Of a DNA stretch of 64,000 nt, positions 25,369 through 37,685 are shown in pieces. The stretch comes from VAZQ01 sp963758945 (GTDB lineage Bacteria > Pseudomonadota > Alphaproteobacteria > Rhizobiales > Xanthobacteraceae), in the NCBI GenBank assembly GCA_963758945.1, contig CAVWXY010000009.1, positions 1 to 64,000 of the forward strand, written 5' to 3'. Each line of letters starts with the position of its first letter. Within the stretch, counting starts at the first letter, position 1. The position numbers and the translations under genes were made by a program. The notes beneath the pieces were generated by a model. The model worked only from the letters and a program-made list of their open reading frames with translations, did not search any database and was not told the origin of the DNA.

Positions 25369-26109
25369 CTATTGGACGGCTGCCAGCGTCGCGCCGAGAA
25401 TCGCCTTGGGCTTCTCTGTCGTGCCGCTCTGCACCAGCACGGCGGCTTCGTCGATGCCGTCACCCTTGAGCGCCTGCAGCGGAACGCTCCACGAATGGCC
25501 CTTGCCGCTCCAATCGCCGAGCTTGATCCAGCGCCGCACCACGTTGTGGTAGGTGACCGTGCGCCCCTTGTTCTCGCCGCGCCCGATCGCGACGGTCGCG
25601 GCCTTCATCAACCCGCATAGCCAAACCTCGGCGCCCGCGCGCGCGTCCGCCTCGGGAACCGCCACATGGAGTTGCTCGCCGTCGAAGCCAAGCTTCACCG
25701 GCGGCAGCGACATGGCGCCGTTCTTGCGGCTCTTGGCGATGGCAAGCTCGATCGCCGCCCGATCGCTGCCCAGCGCGTGCAGGCTGCCGTTCACCACCAC
25801 TTGCGGCGTGTAGACTTGGCCGTCGCCGCGCGTATGAGCGTAGGCCTTTTGCCGCGCCGTGTTGCGGGGATCGGCGAGCGTATCCTTCCATCCGAGATAG
25901 TCCCAATAGTCGATCGGGACGCTGATGGAGATGAGCGAAGGATCGGCCGCGAGCTCGCCGAGCAGCCTGTCGGCCGCCGGACAGGACGAGCAACCTTGGC
26001 TGGTAAAGAGCTCGATGACGGCACGCGGCTCGGCTTGCGCAAACGCATGCGGTGCCATGGACGAGCAGGCGACGGCCACCGCATAGACGACCCAACGATG
26101 TACCATCAT
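25369..26109 (-). CDS. Secreted DUF1223 thioredoxin-fold protein
   Basis: 246 aa from ATG 26109, with a signal peptide (MMVHRWVVYAVAVACSS... ending near AFA). The mature part begins with AVIELFTSQGCSSCPAAD, the DUF1223 mark: a thioredoxin-like fold with a CxxC pair. YTPQVVVNG gives the cis-Pro-like loop. The family is common in Rhizobiales and assumed to be periplasmic. The redox role is inferred from the fold only. Confidence 0.9.
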   Translation of the reverse strand: MMVHRWVVYAVAVACSSMAPHAFAQAEPRAVIELFTSQGCSSCPAADRLLGELAADPSLISISVPIDYWDYLGWKDTLADPRNTARQKAYAHTRGDGQVYTPQVVVNGSLHALGSDRAAIELAIAKSRKNGAMSLPPVKLGFDGEQLHVAVPEADARAGAEVWLCGLMKAATVAIGRGENKGRTVTYHNVVRRWIKLGDWSGKGHSWSVPLQALKGDGIDEAAVLVQSGTTEKPKAILGATLAAVQ

Positions 26110-26237
26110 GGTCCTTCCCGTCCCTCGCACGCCGGGTCTGCTTCCGCCCTTTTTTCGCGTCATTGAACTCATAAGCAAGCGCGCGATCACCCGCCACTCA
26201 ATTCGAGGTGACCGGTGATGCTGCGCGGCACCGCCCA

Positions 26238-29019
<2,782 letters not shown>

Positions 29020-29306
29020 GGCGATCGATTCCCATCCAGCCGAGAGGGCGGCGGCTGTCCGGTACTGACGTACCGGAAACGCTTCCTCATCATGGGCCGC
29101 GAGCACCGCGCGGGTTGAAAGTGGGCGCGGGACCATGGCTTATAAGGTCTTTTTTTGCGTCGTTCCAGAAAATCGACACGCGTCAACCACATGGCGATGG
29201 AATCAGCAGTTTTTTCGCTCCCGCGGGCCCGGGCGGCGGCCGGCGGGGCGGACGCAGCCTGGCCGTTCCGGCCAGGCGCCTCCCCGCGCGCGCCGCGCGG
29301 CGTCTG
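29020..29306. promoter_or_regulatory. Divergent acnA/ccmA intergenic region
   Basis: Holds promoters for both directions. A GC-rich hairpin, GCCTGGCC/GGCCAGGC, lies in the ccmA leader near 29257-29277. No ORF of its own. Confidence 0.4.
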
Positions 29307-29912
29307 ATGCGGCTCAGCGCTTTCGATCTCGTCTGCGTCAGGGGAGGCCGGCAAGTCTTCCGGGATCTGAACTTTGCAGTCGACGCCGGCGAAGCACTGC
29401 TGGTGACCGGCCCCAATGCAGCGGGCAAATCCTCGCTGCTTCGCCTGGTTGCGGGCCTCCTGCGGCCACAGGAAGGCCGGCTGGAGCTCGCAGGCTCCGA
29501 TCCCGAGCTTAGCATCGCCGAGCAGGCGCACTATCTCGGCCACCTGGATGCCCTGAAGCCCTCGCTGTCGGTCGCGGAGAACCTGGCGTTCTGGGCTGCT
29601 TTCCTCGGCGGCGGAGAGGTGAAGGGCGCTGCGGCTCTCGCCGCGGTCGGCCTCGGCAGCCTCGCCCGGCTGCCTGCAACCTACCTCTCCGCCGGGCAGC
29701 GCCGCCGGCTGTCGCTGGCACGGCTGATCGCGGTCGAGCGGCCGATCTGGCTGCTCGATGAGCCGACCTCCGCGCTCGATGCCTCCGGGCAGGCGATGCT
29801 CGCCGGCATCATGCAGGCGCATCTGGCCGGCGGCGGACTGATCCTCGCCGCCACCCACGTCCCGGTCGGGCTCGAGCAGGCCACGCAGCTGCGGCTCGGA
29901 GGGACACGGTGA
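29307..29912 (+). CDS. ccmA: Heme exporter ATP-binding protein CcmA
   Basis: 201 aa. Walker A is GPNAAGKSSLL, the signature region is YLSAGQRRRLSLARL, and Walker B is IWLLDEPTSALD, followed by AATHVPVGLEQ. It powers the CcmABCD complex that releases holo-CcmE during cytochrome c maturation (system I). It is the first gene of ccmABCDG and overlaps ccmB by 4 bp. Confidence 0.95.
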   Translation: MRLSAFDLVCVRGGRQVFRDLNFAVDAGEALLVTGPNAAGKSSLLRLVAGLLRPQEGRLELAGSDPELSIAEQAHYLGHLDALKPSLSVAENLAFWAAFLGGGEVKGAAALAAVGLGSLARLPATYLSAGQRRRLSLARLIAVERPIWLLDEPTSALDASGQAMLAGIMQAHLAGGGLILAATHVPVGLEQATQLRLGGTR

Positions 29913-30577
29913 CCGCCCTTGCCACGCTGCTCGTGCGCGATGTGCGGCTCGCCGTGCGGGTCGGCGGCGGCGCCTTGATCGGCGTGCTGTTCTTTCTCAT
30001 TGTTGTGACCCTGGTGCCGTTCGCCGTCGGGCCCGATCTTGCTCTCCTCGCCCGGATCGGACCGGCCATCCTCTGGCTCGGCGCGCTGCTCGCGAACCTG
30101 CTGGCGCTGAATCGGCTGATCGCAACCGACCACGAGGACGGCTCGCTCGATCTCATCCTGACCGCGCGCGTGCCGCTCGAGCTCGCGCTCGCCGCCAAGG
30201 CCCTCGCCCACTGGCTCACCACTGGGCTGCCGCTCGTCGTCGCGGCGCCGCTCCTGGGCCTGCTGCTCAACCTCGGTCCGGAAGCGACGCTCGCGGTCGC
30301 CCTCACCCTGCTTGCGGGCACGCCCGCGCTCACCTTCATCGGCCTCATCGGCGCGGCGCTCACCGTTGCGCTGCGGCGCGGCGGCCTCCTCCTCGCGATC
30401 CTGGTCCTGCCGCTGACGGTGCCGGTGCTCATTTTCGGCGTCGCAGCGGCCAATGCGGCGGCGGTCGGACCGGTGCCGTTCGGCACGCCGTTCAGCATCC
30501 TCTGCGCGTTGACGTTGATGAGCCTCGTGGTCGGCCCGCTGGCCGCCGCGATCGCGCTGCGGCAAGGCCTGGACTGA
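29909..30577 (+). CDS. ccmB: Heme exporter membrane protein CcmB
   Basis: 222 aa with six predicted transmembrane helices. The start is MTALATLLVRDVRLAVRVGG, and LAALLANLLAL-like helices with NRLIATDHEDGSLDLIL between helices 2 and 3 match CcmB. It is the permease partner of CcmA in cytochrome c maturation. Confidence 0.94.
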   Translation: MTALATLLVRDVRLAVRVGGGALIGVLFFLIVVTLVPFAVGPDLALLARIGPAILWLGALLANLLALNRLIATDHEDGSLDLILTARVPLELALAAKALAHWLTTGLPLVVAAPLLGLLLNLGPEATLAVALTLLAGTPALTFIGLIGAALTVALRRGGLLLAILVLPLTVPVLIFGVAAANAAAVGPVPFGTPFSILCALTLMSLVVGPLAAAIALRQGLD

Positions 30578-30713
30578 AGGGCTGACATGGCGCGGCCGTA
30601 ATGACGAGATCGTGAAAGCGGAGCTGCCGAGTGGCTCGCCACATTGCCGCAGGCGCGAGGCACAACTAAGAATCGGCACAAACAAGAATTGGTGTAAATC
30701 CAAGAGAGCCGCG

Positions 30714-31448
30714 ATGACCCTGATTGATATTGCCAATCCGTCCCGCTTCCGCGCGCTCACCGACCGCGTGCTGCCATGGCTCGCCGCCGCGACCCTCATC
30801 GCCTTCGCCGTCGGGGTGCGGGAGGCCTATCTCGCGCCCGACGACTACCAGCAGGGTGCGACCGTGAAGATCATGTTCATTCACGTGCCGGCGGCATGGC
30901 TCGGCGTCTTCGCCTGGCTGCTGATGAGCGCGGCCGGCATCGGCACGCTGGTCTGGCGCCATCCGCTCGCCGATGTCGCGGCCAAGGCGGCGGCGCGCAT
31001 CGGCGCGGCATTCACGCTCATGTGCCTCGTCACCGGCGCCTTGTGGGGCCGGCCGATGTGGGGAACCTATTGGGTCTGGGATGCGCGGCTCACCTCGGTG
31101 CTGGTGCTGTTCCTGATGTATCTCGGCGTGATCGCGCTCTGGCGGACCATCGAGGACCCGACGCGAGCGGCGCGGGTGGTGGCGGTGCTCACCCTCGTCG
31201 GCGCGATCAATATCCCGATCATCAAGTTCTCGGTGGAGTGGTGGAACACGCTGCACCAGGGCGCCTCGGTGCTCCGGCTCGACGGCTCGACCATTCATCC
31301 GGCCATTTTGGTGCCTCTCATCGCCATGCTGGTCGCGTTCACGCTGTTGTTCCTGACGCTGCATCTCGCGGCCATGCGCAACGAAATCCTGCGGCGGCGC
31401 CTGCGCACCATGCTGATGCTGCAGGCCGAGGCCGCGGCGGGAGCGTGA
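30714..31448 (+). CDS. ccmC: Heme-handling protein CcmC
   Basis: 244 aa from ATG 30714 (MTLIDIANPSRFRAL). Six transmembrane helices; the tryptophan-rich heme-binding motif WGTYWVWDARLTS lies between helices 3 and 4, and the flanking periplasmic histidines are in FIHVPAAW and WWNTLHQGAS. It loads heme onto CcmE. A 136-bp gap separates it from ccmB. Confidence 0.96.
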   Translation: MTLIDIANPSRFRALTDRVLPWLAAATLIAFAVGVREAYLAPDDYQQGATVKIMFIHVPAAWLGVFAWLLMSAAGIGTLVWRHPLADVAAKAAARIGAAFTLMCLVTGALWGRPMWGTYWVWDARLTSVLVLFLMYLGVIALWRTIEDPTRAARVVAVLTLVGAINIPIIKFSVEWWNTLHQGASVLRLDGSTIHPAILVPLIAMLVAFTLLFLTLHLAAMRNEILRRRLRTMLMLQAEAAAGA

Positions 31449-31450
31449 CG

Positions 31451-31630
31451 ATGCAGCTCGGTCCGCACGCGGTGTTCATCGTCACCGCCTATGCCGCCGC
31501 CGCGGCGATCGTGGCGGGCCTCGTGCTGTGGGTGGTGCTGGACCGGCTGCGGCTGACTCGCGCGCTCGACACCCTCGAAGCGCAGGGCTTCAGCCGCCGC
31601 TCCGGGCGAGCGAGCGAGGAGAAGCCGTGA
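31451..31630 (+). CDS. ccmD: Heme exporter small subunit CcmD
   Basis: 59 aa, one transmembrane helix (about residues 7-30) followed by a basic cytoplasmic helix (DRLRLTRALDTLEAQGF). Small size, topology and place between ccmC and ccmG identify it. Its stop overlaps the GTG start of ccmG. Confidence 0.88.
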   Translation: MQLGPHAVFIVTAYAAAAAIVAGLVLWVVLDRLRLTRALDTLEAQGFSRRSGRASEEKP

Positions 31631-32247
31631 GCGCGGCGGAGAACGACATGCCCGCGAAGGACGCCGGCGTGTGGCGACGCCGGCTGATCGTCTTCCTTCC
31701 GCTCGTCGTCTTTCTCGCGCTCGCCGGCCTGTTCATGTTGCGGCTCGGCGCCGGCGACCCTTCGCGCATTCCGTCCGCCCTGATCGGACATCCGGCCCCG
31801 CAGACCAACCTGCCGCCGCTGTCGGGTCTCACGCGCGACGGCAAGCCGGTACCCGGGCTCGACAGCGCGGATTTCAAGGGCGAGGTGACGCTGCTCAACG
31901 TGTGGGCCTCCTGGTGCGTGCCGTGCCGTGAGGAAGCCACCGTGCTGGTAGCGCTCGCGGCCGACCGGCGCCTGCGCATCGTCGGCATCAACTACAAGGA
32001 TCAGCCCGACAACGCGCGGCGCTTTCTCGGCCGCTACGGCAACCCTTTCGTCGCCAACGGCGCCGACGACAACGGCCGGGCGGCAATCGAATGGGGCGTA
32101 TATGGCGTGCCCGAGACCTTCGTGCTCGGGCGCGACGGGCGTATCGCCTACAAGCTGATCGGGCCGATCACTCCCGACAATCTCGAACAGAGCCTGAAAC
32201 CGGCGATCGAGAAGGCGCTGGCCGCTCCGCGAGCGAATAGGGAGTAG
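31627..32247 (+). CDS. ccmG: Thiol:disulfide interchange protein CcmG/DsbE
   Basis: About 206 aa from GTG 31627, preceded by GAGGAG and overlapping ccmD; ATG 31648 is the alternative. An N-terminal membrane anchor (LIVFLPLVVFLALAGLFML) is followed by a periplasmic thioredoxin domain with active site WASWCVPCREE and the CcmG-specific GVYGVPETF. It reduces apocytochrome c cysteines or CcmH before heme attachment. Confidence 0.95.
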   Translation: MSAAENDMPAKDAGVWRRRLIVFLPLVVFLALAGLFMLRLGAGDPSRIPSALIGHPAPQTNLPPLSGLTRDGKPVPGLDSADFKGEVTLLNVWASWCVPCREEATVLVALAADRRLRIVGINYKDQPDNARRFLGRYGNPFVANGADDNGRAAIEWGVYGVPETFVLGRDGRIAYKLIGPITPDNLEQSLKPAIEKALAAPRANRE

Positions 32248-32281
32248 CGAACGGCGAGTAGCGGACGACCCGTTCTATTCG

Positions 32282-32917
32282 CTATTCGCTTGCCTTCTCC
32301 GGCGCGGCGTATTTCGTCAGCAGCGGATATTGCAAGGCGCCGAACAGGAACGTCAGCGGCACGACGCCGAACACCTTGAAGCTCACCCACACATCCGTCG
32401 TCTGCGTGCGCCAGACGATCTCGTTGAGCGCCGCCAGCGCGAGGAAGAACAGCGCCCAGCGCAGGGTCAGCTTGCGCCATCCCTCGTCGGTGAGATGGAA
32501 GACGGAATCGAACACCACGCCGAGCAGCGGCTTGCCGAACGCGAGCCCGCCGAGCAGCACGGCGCCGAACAGGAGATAGATGATGGTGGGCTTGAGCTTG
32601 ATGAACAATTCGTCGTGCAGAACCAGGGTAAGCGAGCCGAACACCAACACGATGATCGCGGTGACCAGCGGCATCATCGGCAGGTGCCGGGTGAGCGCGT
32701 AGGAGATCACGAGCGCGACCACGATCGCGGCCATGAACACCGCGGTGGCGACGAAGATGCCCATGCGCTCGCCCGCCGCGACGTCCGCGGGCAGGATCGG
32801 CGAGACCAGCGGCAGAAACAGCGCCGGCCGCGAATTGGCGAGGAAGAACAGCACCAGCGGCCCGAGATCGAGCGCCAGCTTGAGGGCGGGATTGAGCTGC
32901 GGCTTTTTCGCGTTCAT
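32282..32917 (-). CDS. yciB: Inner-membrane septation protein A (YciB/IspZ)
   Basis: 211 aa with five to six transmembrane helices. The family starts with a short tail then LALDLGPLVLFFLAN and has a conserved FLVKLKPTIIYLLF-like helix (here LFIKLKPTIIYLLFGAVLLG). It is an envelope-integrity protein involved in cell division. It lies convergent to ccmG and downstream of ftsY, as in other Rhizobiales. Confidence 0.93.
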   Translation of the reverse strand: MNAKKPQLNPALKLALDLGPLVLFFLANSRPALFLPLVSPILPADVAAGERMGIFVATAVFMAAIVVALVISYALTRHLPMMPLVTAIIVLVFGSLTLVLHDELFIKLKPTIIYLLFGAVLLGGLAFGKPLLGVVFDSVFHLTDEGWRKLTLRWALFFLALAALNEIVWRTQTTDVWVSFKVFGVVPLTFLFGALQYPLLTKYAAPEKASE

Positions 32918-33109
32918 GACCGGTGTGTGTAGCGTTGTTGGCTCGACGAGTCATGCGGCTCGATGGCTGTCGTCATCCGCGAAGGCGACGGCGGGTGGTC
33001 AGTATTCCGTGAGGGCTGTGGCAGGTACGGCGTCCCGGCTCGAAGTCCTATGTTTACCGGCTGGGCGCCTGCGCGGCCATGACAGACGCAAACTGCGAGG
33101 CGCGGCGCA

Positions 33110-34045
33110 TCACTCGATCCCCGCGATCGCACGCGCGAAATCTTTCGCCGAGAACGACGCGAGATCGTCGATCCCTTCCCCGACCCCGATGAAATGCACC
33201 GGCAGGCCGTATTTTGCGGCCACCGCGACCAGGATGCCGCCGCGCGCGGTGCCGTCGAGCTTGGTCATGACCAGCCCGGTGACGCCTGCGATGTCCCGGA
33301 ACACCTCGACCTGCGAAAGCGCGTTCTGCCCGACGGTCGCGTCGAGCACGAGCAGCACGGCATGCGGCGCCGCGGGGTCGACCTTCTTCATCACGCGCAC
33401 GATCTTTTGCAGCTCCTCCATCAGCACCGCCTTGTTCTGCAGGCGGCCGGCGGTATCGATCAGCAGCACATCGATGCCTTCGCCGCGCGCTTCGCTGAGC
33501 GCGTCGAAGGCCAGGCCGGCGGCGTCCGCGCCCGGGGCGCGCGCGATCACCGGCGCGCCGCTGCGGCCGCCCCAGATGCTGAGCTGGTCGATGGCCGCAG
33601 CCCGGAAGGTGTCGCCGGCGGCGAGCATCACCGAGCGGCCCTCGTCGCGCAGCCTGGCGGCGAGCTTGCCGATGGTCGTGGTCTTGCCCGAGCCGTTGAC
33701 GCCGACGACGAGAACGACGAAAGGCTTCGCCCCGTCGATCACCAGCGGCTTCGCCACCGGGTCGAGCACCTTCTCCACCTCGCCGGCGACGACGGCTTTC
33801 ACCTCCTCGGGCGTGATCGACTTGTCGTAGCGCCCCTCGCCAACCGCGGCCGCGATCTTGGCCGCGCTGTCGAGGCCGAGATCGGCGCGGATCAGCACCT
33901 CCTCGATCTCGTCCAGCATGGCGTCGTCGAGCCTGCGCTTGGCGACGAGATCGGCGACCGCGCCGCCGATCGACGCCGAGGTCCGCTTGAGCCCGCCGCT
34001 GAGCCGCTGCCACCAGCTTGCCTTCTCTGTCGGCTGATCGTTCAT
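33110..34045 (-). CDS. ftsY: Signal recognition particle receptor FtsY
   Basis: 311 aa. The NG domain has G1 VNGSGKTTTIGKLA, DTFRAAAIDQL, G3 DTAGRLQNKAVL, and G4 TKLDGTARGG. The acidic A domain of E. coli FtsY is absent, which is common in alphaproteobacteria. It docks SRP-ribosome complexes to the translocon. Confidence 0.96.
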   Translation of the reverse strand: MNDQPTEKASWWQRLSGGLKRTSASIGGAVADLVAKRRLDDAMLDEIEEVLIRADLGLDSAAKIAAAVGEGRYDKSITPEEVKAVVAGEVEKVLDPVAKPLVIDGAKPFVVLVVGVNGSGKTTTIGKLAARLRDEGRSVMLAAGDTFRAAAIDQLSIWGGRSGAPVIARAPGADAAGLAFDALSEARGEGIDVLLIDTAGRLQNKAVLMEELQKIVRVMKKVDPAAPHAVLLVLDATVGQNALSQVEVFRDIAGVTGLVMTKLDGTARGGILVAVAAKYGLPVHFIGVGEGIDDLASFSAKDFARAIAGIE

Positions 34046-34169
34046 GGTGTTTCGGATGCTTGGCTCAAGCGGTCAGCGCCGCATTCGTAGCGGAATCCGT
34101 CATCGTCTGCCTGACTTCGCTCATGGTCGCCGTCGTGATAGCGGTTCCGCCGGAGCTCGGTAAGGGACC

Positions 34170-34874
34170 ATGACGCCGCAAGAGATAGTGGCTCGCGTGC
34201 TCTATCGCGACGCCCTGATGCTGGTGATCGACAAGCCGGCGGGATTCGCCGTGCACAAGGGGCCGAAAGGCGGCGAGAGCCTCGAAGACCATTTCGGCGC
34301 GCTGCGCTTCGGGCTGCCGCGCGCGCCGGCGCTCGCGCACCGGCTAGACCGCGACACGTCCGGTTGCCTCGTGCTCGGCCGCCACCGCAAGGCCCTGGCC
34401 GAGCTCGGCCGCCTGTTCAAGGGCGGGCACATCGGCAAGACCTACTGGGCGGTGGTCGCGGGCGCGCCGACCGAAGAGGACGGCCGCATCGAGCTGCCGC
34501 TCGGCCGCAAGGACGCAACACGCGGCTGGTGGATGAAGCACGATCCCGCGGGCCAGCCGGCGGTGACGACCTGGAAAGTATCGGGCCGCGCAAAAGAAGT
34601 GACCTGGCTCGCGCTCGAGCCCCTGACCGGCCGCACCCACCAACTGCGGGTGCATTGCGCCGCCATGGGATGGCCGATCATCGGCGACAGCGTCTACGGC
34701 AATGCCCCGCGATCTGGTGGACCGGGCCTGCACCTGCACGCGCGCGAGATCGTGGTGCCGCTCTACAAGAACCGCGCGCCGATCCGCGTCGTCGCACCGG
34801 TGCCGCCGCAGATGGCCGAGGCGCTGCGGACGTGCGGATGGACGGGAGAAGCGCCGCCGCGCGCTGCTCAATAA
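34170..34874 (+). CDS. RluA-family RNA pseudouridine synthase
   Basis: 234 aa. The catalytic Asp is in HRLDRDTSGCLVL (motif II), followed by KTYWAVVAG and the C-terminal LTGRTHQLRVHCAAMGWPIIGD. There is no S4 domain, which suggests an RluA/TruC-like enzyme acting on 23S rRNA or tRNA. The last 7 bp overlap the convergent PPOX gene. Confidence 0.9.
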   Translation: MTPQEIVARVLYRDALMLVIDKPAGFAVHKGPKGGESLEDHFGALRFGLPRAPALAHRLDRDTSGCLVLGRHRKALAELGRLFKGGHIGKTYWAVVAGAPTEEDGRIELPLGRKDATRGWWMKHDPAGQPAVTTWKVSGRAKEVTWLALEPLTGRTHQLRVHCAAMGWPIIGDSVYGNAPRSGGPGLHLHAREIVVPLYKNRAPIRVVAPVPPQMAEALRTCGWTGEAPPRAAQ

Positions 34875-35503
34875 ATCGTCGCCTTCAGGCGCTCGGGATA
34901 TTCGCGATCATGCCGCTCGGCGTCGTGCCGGCCCTCGGTGATCTCTGCGAGAATTTTTCCTGAGGTCGGCAGCGTCCTGCGATCGACCCAGGTGGAAGGC
35001 TCCCACAATTTCGAACGCACCAATGCCTTGGGGCACTGGTAGTAGACGCGCTCGACCGTAACGACGAGCACCACCTTGGGCGTCTTGCCCTGCAGGATGA
35101 ATTGCGCGCAGAGCTCGGGATCGGCCGAGATTGCGCATTTCCCGATGACCCGAATCACCTCGCCGCAACCGGGAATCATGAACATCAGCGCAACACGCGG
35201 ATCTCGCACGATGTTGCGAAAACTGTCGATGCGATTGTTCCCGCGGCGGTCGGGAATGAGCAGCGTCTTCTCGTCGGCCACCCGCACGAAACCCGGCGGA
35301 TCACCGCGCGGCGAGCAGTCGAGGCCTTCCGGCCCGTTGGTTGCCAGCGCAAAGAACGGCGCCGCCTCGATCAACGCCCGATAAGCGGCGTTGACGTGAT
35401 CGATCTCCTTGGTAAGCGCGTTGGCGACCGGCGGCTCGGAGAACAGCGCCTCGAGCTGTTCGGTGGTCGCGATCAGATGCTTGCTGAAGTCAGCGGCGGC
35501 CAT
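34868..35503 (-). CDS. FMN-dependent pyridoxamine-phosphate-oxidase-like flavoprotein
   Basis: 211 aa. FFALATNGPEGLDCSPRGDPPGFV and LLIPDRRGNNRIDSFRNI are the FMN-contacting strands of the PPOX split-barrel fold, here of the MSMEG_1061-like subgroup. It is not PdxH. These proteins bind flavin and reduce varied small substrates. It lies convergent to the pseudouridine synthase gene and 21 bp after mtaB in the direction opposite to it. Confidence 0.85.
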   Translation of the reverse strand: MAAADFSKHLIATTEQLEALFSEPPVANALTKEIDHVNAAYRALIEAAPFFALATNGPEGLDCSPRGDPPGFVRVADEKTLLIPDRRGNNRIDSFRNIVRDPRVALMFMIPGCGEVIRVIGKCAISADPELCAQFILQGKTPKVVLVVTVERVYYQCPKALVRSKLWEPSTWVDRRTLPTSGKILAEITEGRHDAERHDREYPERLKATIY

Positions 35504-35524
35504 GCGTGCGCTCCGGATAACGGG

Positions 35525-36796
35525 TCAGGCGGCAAGCAGCTGCCGTCCGTCGTGGCCCTTGATGGTCACGTCGACAACCATACCAGATTCCACCGGCGCG
35601 TTGAGTCCCACACGTGTGAAGTGCTCGGTGTGACCCAGCCGCGCCGATTCCGCCAGCACGCGCCGGGTGCAGCCGACCTGCGCGTCGAGATGGGCGCGCA
35701 GCGCCGCGGCGCCCTTCTCGCGCAGCCGCCGCGCCCGCGCCTTGACGACCTCGCGGCTCGTTTGCGGCATGCGGGCGGCGGGCGTCCCCGGCCGCGGCGA
35801 GAACGGAAAGACGTGCAGGTGGGTGAGCCCGCATTCGTCGACGAGATCGAGCGAGCGGGTGAACATGCCTTCGGTCTCGGTCGGGAAGCCGGCGATGATG
35901 TCGCCGCCGAAGACCATGTCGGGGCGCAACCGGCGGACCTGGTCGCAGAACGCGATGGCATCGGCGCGCAGGTGCCGCCGCTTCATGCGCTTGAGGATGA
36001 GATCGTCGCCGGCCTGCAGCGACAGGTGCAGGTGCGGCATCAGCCGCGCGTTGTCCGCAACGGCGTCGAACAAATCGTGGTCGGCCTCGACCGAATCGAT
36101 CGAGGACAGCCGCAGGCGCTCGAGCTCCGGAACGTGCTTGAGGATCTGCTTCACCAGCGTGCCGAGCCTGGGCCTGCCCGGGAGGTCGGCGCCGTAGCCG
36201 GTGAGATCGACGCCGGTGAGCACGACCTCGCGATAGCCCCGCGCCGCGAGGCCGCGCACCTGCGCGACCGCCGCGCCCATCGGTACCGAGCGGGAATTGC
36301 CGCGGCCATACGGAATGATGCAGAAGGTGCAGCGGTGATCGCAGCCGTTCTGCACCTGCACGAAGGCGCGCGCGCGGCCCTCGAAGCCGTCGACCACGGG
36401 CGCTGCGATCTCCCGCACTGCCATGATGTCGTCGACCGCGACCTTTGCCCCGGCGGCGAGGCCGGACGGTGCCCGCGCCAAGGTGTCGCGAAGGGCCTGC
36501 CAGGCATCGGCCGCAAGCTTCTCCTCGTTGCCCAGCACGAGCGCGACCTCGGGCATGGCCGCGAAGGTCCTCGGCTCGGTCTGCGCCGCGCAGCCCGTGA
36601 CCACGATGCGGGCATCGGGGCGCTCGCGCTTGAGCCTGCGGATGGCCTGGCGCGACTGCCGCACCGCCTCGGCGGTGACCGCGCAGGTGTTGACCACCAC
36701 AATATCCGCCAGCCCGGCCGCCTGCGCTCGGCGGCGGATCACCTCCGCCTCATAGGCGTTGAGCCGGCAGCCGAAGGTAACGACATCGACGCTCAT
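35525..36796 (-). CDS. mtaB: tRNA t6A37 methylthiotransferase MtaB
   Basis: 423 aa. The UPF0004 N-terminal domain has cluster cysteines in VVTFGCRLNAYE, VVNTCAVT and VTGCAAQ. The radical-SAM motif is CDHRCTFCIIPYGRGNSRS. A C-terminal TRAM-like region follows. It converts t6A37 to ms2t6A37 in ANN-decoding tRNAs. It is 10 bp downstream of dapF on the same strand. Confidence 0.95.
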   Translation of the reverse strand: MSVDVVTFGCRLNAYEAEVIRRRAQAAGLADIVVVNTCAVTAEAVRQSRQAIRRLKRERPDARIVVTGCAAQTEPRTFAAMPEVALVLGNEEKLAADAWQALRDTLARAPSGLAAGAKVAVDDIMAVREIAAPVVDGFEGRARAFVQVQNGCDHRCTFCIIPYGRGNSRSVPMGAAVAQVRGLAARGYREVVLTGVDLTGYGADLPGRPRLGTLVKQILKHVPELERLRLSSIDSVEADHDLFDAVADNARLMPHLHLSLQAGDDLILKRMKRRHLRADAIAFCDQVRRLRPDMVFGGDIIAGFPTETEGMFTRSLDLVDECGLTHLHVFPFSPRPGTPAARMPQTSREVVKARARRLREKGAAALRAHLDAQVGCTRRVLAESARLGHTEHFTRVGLNAPVESGMVVDVTIKGHDGRQLLAA

Positions 36797-36806
36797 CGCC
36801 GCGCGC

Positions 36807-37685
36807 TCACACTGCCCCCGCCGCCGCGAACAGCGCCGGATCGAACCTGCCCTCGTATTCGTAGGCGACCGGCCCGGTCATCAGCACGTGGTCGTCGCGC
36901 GCGCGCCAGTCGATGCGCAGGTCGCCGCCCGGCAGCGTGACGGTCACCGTGCGGCCGGTGCGATCAAGCCGCGCCGCCGCCACCGCCGCCGCGCAGGCGG
37001 CCGAGCCGCAGGCCTTGGTGAGGCCGGCGCCGCGCTCCCACGTGCGCACGACGAGATGCGCGCGCGAGACGACCTGCGCGAGCGAAATATTGGCGCGCTC
37101 GGGAAAGAGCGGATGGGTCTCCAACGCCGGCCCGAGCTGGCCGAGATCGTAGGCCTCGACGCCGTCGACCCAGAAGATCGCGTGCGGATTGCCCATGCTC
37201 ACCGCCGACGGCGAATGCAGGGCCGGCCCGCCGGCGGCCGCGATCTCGAGCTCGATCGCCCGCGTGTCCGGAAACGGCCGCGCCAGCGGGATCTCGTTCC
37301 AGGCGAAGCGCGGCGGCCCCATGTCCACCGTCCAGATCGACGGCGCGTCGCTCTTGCGGCACTCCAGCCGGCCGGCCTCGGTCTCGAAGGTCAACGCGTC
37401 CTTGCCGGTCTGCTTGCACAAGAGGTCGGCGACGCAGCGCATGCCGTTGCCGCAGGCGCCCGCCTGCGAGCCGTCGCTGTTGTAGATGCGCACATAGGCA
37501 TCGGTGCCGGACGTGCGGGGAGCATGCAACGCCATGAGCTGATCGTAGGGGGCGCCTGCAGGCTGGGCGGCGGCGCGCGCCTCGGCGGCGCTGATCGTGC
37601 CCGCCTCGGCGCGCATGTCGACCACCACGATCTCGTTGCCGAGCCCGTTCATCTTGACGAAGGCGTGGTTGGCGAGCGCGCTCAT
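36807..37685 (-). CDS. dapF: Diaminopimelate epimerase
   Basis: 292 aa from ATG 37685 (MSALANHAFVKMNGLGNEIVVVD). Both catalytic cysteines are present, in GACGNGMRC and KACGSAACA, and NSDGSQAGACGNG precedes the first. It interconverts LL- and meso-diaminopimelate for lysine and peptidoglycan. It forms a short unit with mtaB. An upstream in-frame ATG at 37745 is unlikely. Confidence 0.96.
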   Translation of the reverse strand: MSALANHAFVKMNGLGNEIVVVDMRAEAGTISAAEARAAAQPAGAPYDQLMALHAPRTSGTDAYVRIYNSDGSQAGACGNGMRCVADLLCKQTGKDALTFETEAGRLECRKSDAPSIWTVDMGPPRFAWNEIPLARPFPDTRAIELEIAAAGGPALHSPSAVSMGNPHAIFWVDGVEAYDLGQLGPALETHPLFPERANISLAQVVSRAHLVVRTWERGAGLTKACGSAACAAAVAAARLDRTGRTVTVTLPGGDLRIDWRARDDHVLMTGPVAYEYEGRFDPALFAAAGAV